In this document: positions 30,911-31,114 of the stretch, one piece after another
Layout: each line of letters starts with the position of its first letter
Numbering within the stretch: the stretch's first letter is position 1
NCBI GenBank assembly: GCA_034440495.1
Contig: JAWXCE010000055.1
Span: forward strand, 1 to 31,114
Length of the DNA stretch: 31,114 bases
Direction of reading: 5' to 3'
Source of the DNA: JAWXCE01 sp034440495
Lineage (GTDB): Bacteria > Pseudomonadota > Alphaproteobacteria > Rhizobiales > Rhodomicrobiaceae
The notes under the pieces: generated by a model
Told to the model about the DNA's origin: nothing
The model's database searches: none
The model's input: the letters and a program-made list of their open reading frames with translations, nothing else
Position numbers and translations under genes: made by a program

Positions 30911-31114
30911 TTATGGCGCGAGCGGCAGCTTGCGAACCTTCGGCACGGAGCCTGAGGATTTCGCTGCGGCAACCGGAGCCGCAGGTTTTGGACGCTTGGC
31001 AGTTTTCACTCCGCCACCGCCCGGCTTTTCAATCAACCCTCTTTCGGCCTTCGCTACTGGAACGGCTTGCGGTTTCGTGTCGTCGTCCTCATCGCCATCG
31101 CCATCGCCATCGCC
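30911..31114 (-). CDS. C-terminal tail of an unidentified protein (partial)
   Basis: The frame is open from the window edge to a TAA at 30911-30913 and gives 67 residues. They begin with a GD repeat running into GDEDDD, then a Lys/Pro/Ala-rich stretch (VKTAKRPKPAAPVAAAKSSG) and end in RKLPLAP. The acidic repeat followed by a basic, disordered tail suggests a flexible C-terminal extension; the main domain is outside the window, so no function can be named. A terminator on the correct side and strand supports it being a real gene. Confidence 0.7.
   Translation of the reverse strand, partial: GDGDGDGDEDDDTKPQAVPVAKAERGLIEKPGGGGVKTAKRPKPAAPVAAAKSSGSVPKVRKLPLAP
31091..31114. repeat. hexanucleotide tandem repeat, (ATCGCC)x4 to the window edge
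   Basis: Four perfect ATCGCC units run to the end of the window and encode Gly-Asp pairs on the minus strand. The copy number outside is unknown. Because the unit is a multiple of three, slippage would change protein length without shifting the frame. Confidence 0.9.

Noticed and set aside
1..31114. CRISPR array, tRNA/rRNA genes, prophage or toxin-antitoxin module
   Set aside because: Looked for by eye on both strands; no spaced direct repeats, no cloverleaf-like segments and no phage structural or paired toxin/antitoxin genes were found.

Overview
The window is chromosomal DNA from an alphaproteobacterium, most likely of the order Hyphomicrobiales (Rhizobiales). Three things support this: the gene order pyrB-pyrC-plsY-dprA-topA-rnr-DUF983-rpmG beside gatCA and ruvX; a DivK-type response regulator; and a trimeric porin with the N-terminal 'CADLEERVAELEATT' helix typical of that order. 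I recognise this synteny from memory and have not searched for it. Base composition is GC-rich throughout, except for an AT-rich patch at the left edge and in the gene-poor intervals.

Layout. 1-422: the end of an IS630-family transposase, then an AT-rich ORF that looks cut by the insertion. 464-1391: a secreted Cys-containing protein with a repeat-like tail, facing a Sel1-repeat protein. 1529-7475 (minus strand): a housekeeping run gatC-gatA-chorismate mutase, then gatB-membrane endonuclease/phosphatase, then a quinone oxidoreductase. GatCAB makes Gln-tRNA(Gln) and/or Asn-tRNA(Asn) by transamidation. 7853-8326: ruvX, divergent from gatC. 8339-10119: a small glycosyltransferase and a divergent AEC-family permease.

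10177-20625 (plus strand): pyrB and a pyrC-like gene whose product lacks the catalytic metal ligands, then plsY, dprA, topA, rnr, a DUF983 membrane protein and rpmG. The first four are packed or overlapping. A short unknown gene on the opposite strand separates dprA from topA. 20626-21162 has no recognisable gene but is dense with inverted repeats; it is the least explained stretch in the window. divK follows on the minus strand, then about 700 bases without a clear gene.

22244-31114 is more accessory: a secreted copper/topaquinone amine oxidase; a convergent minus-strand set (UbiH-like flavin monooxygenase, LpxL/HtrB-like acyltransferase, secreted type B carboxylesterase broken by a frameshift); a Blh/ETHE1-like metallo-hydrolase with an altered HxHxDH motif; a porin with a strong terminator; and the C-terminal tail of an unknown low-complexity protein.

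I see no CRISPR array, tRNA, rRNA, prophage or clear multi-gene defence system. The points most worth checking are the structured interval after rpmG, the non-catalytic PyrC, the Arg-for-His change in the metallo-hydrolase, the esterase frameshift, and the IS-interrupted gene at the left edge.
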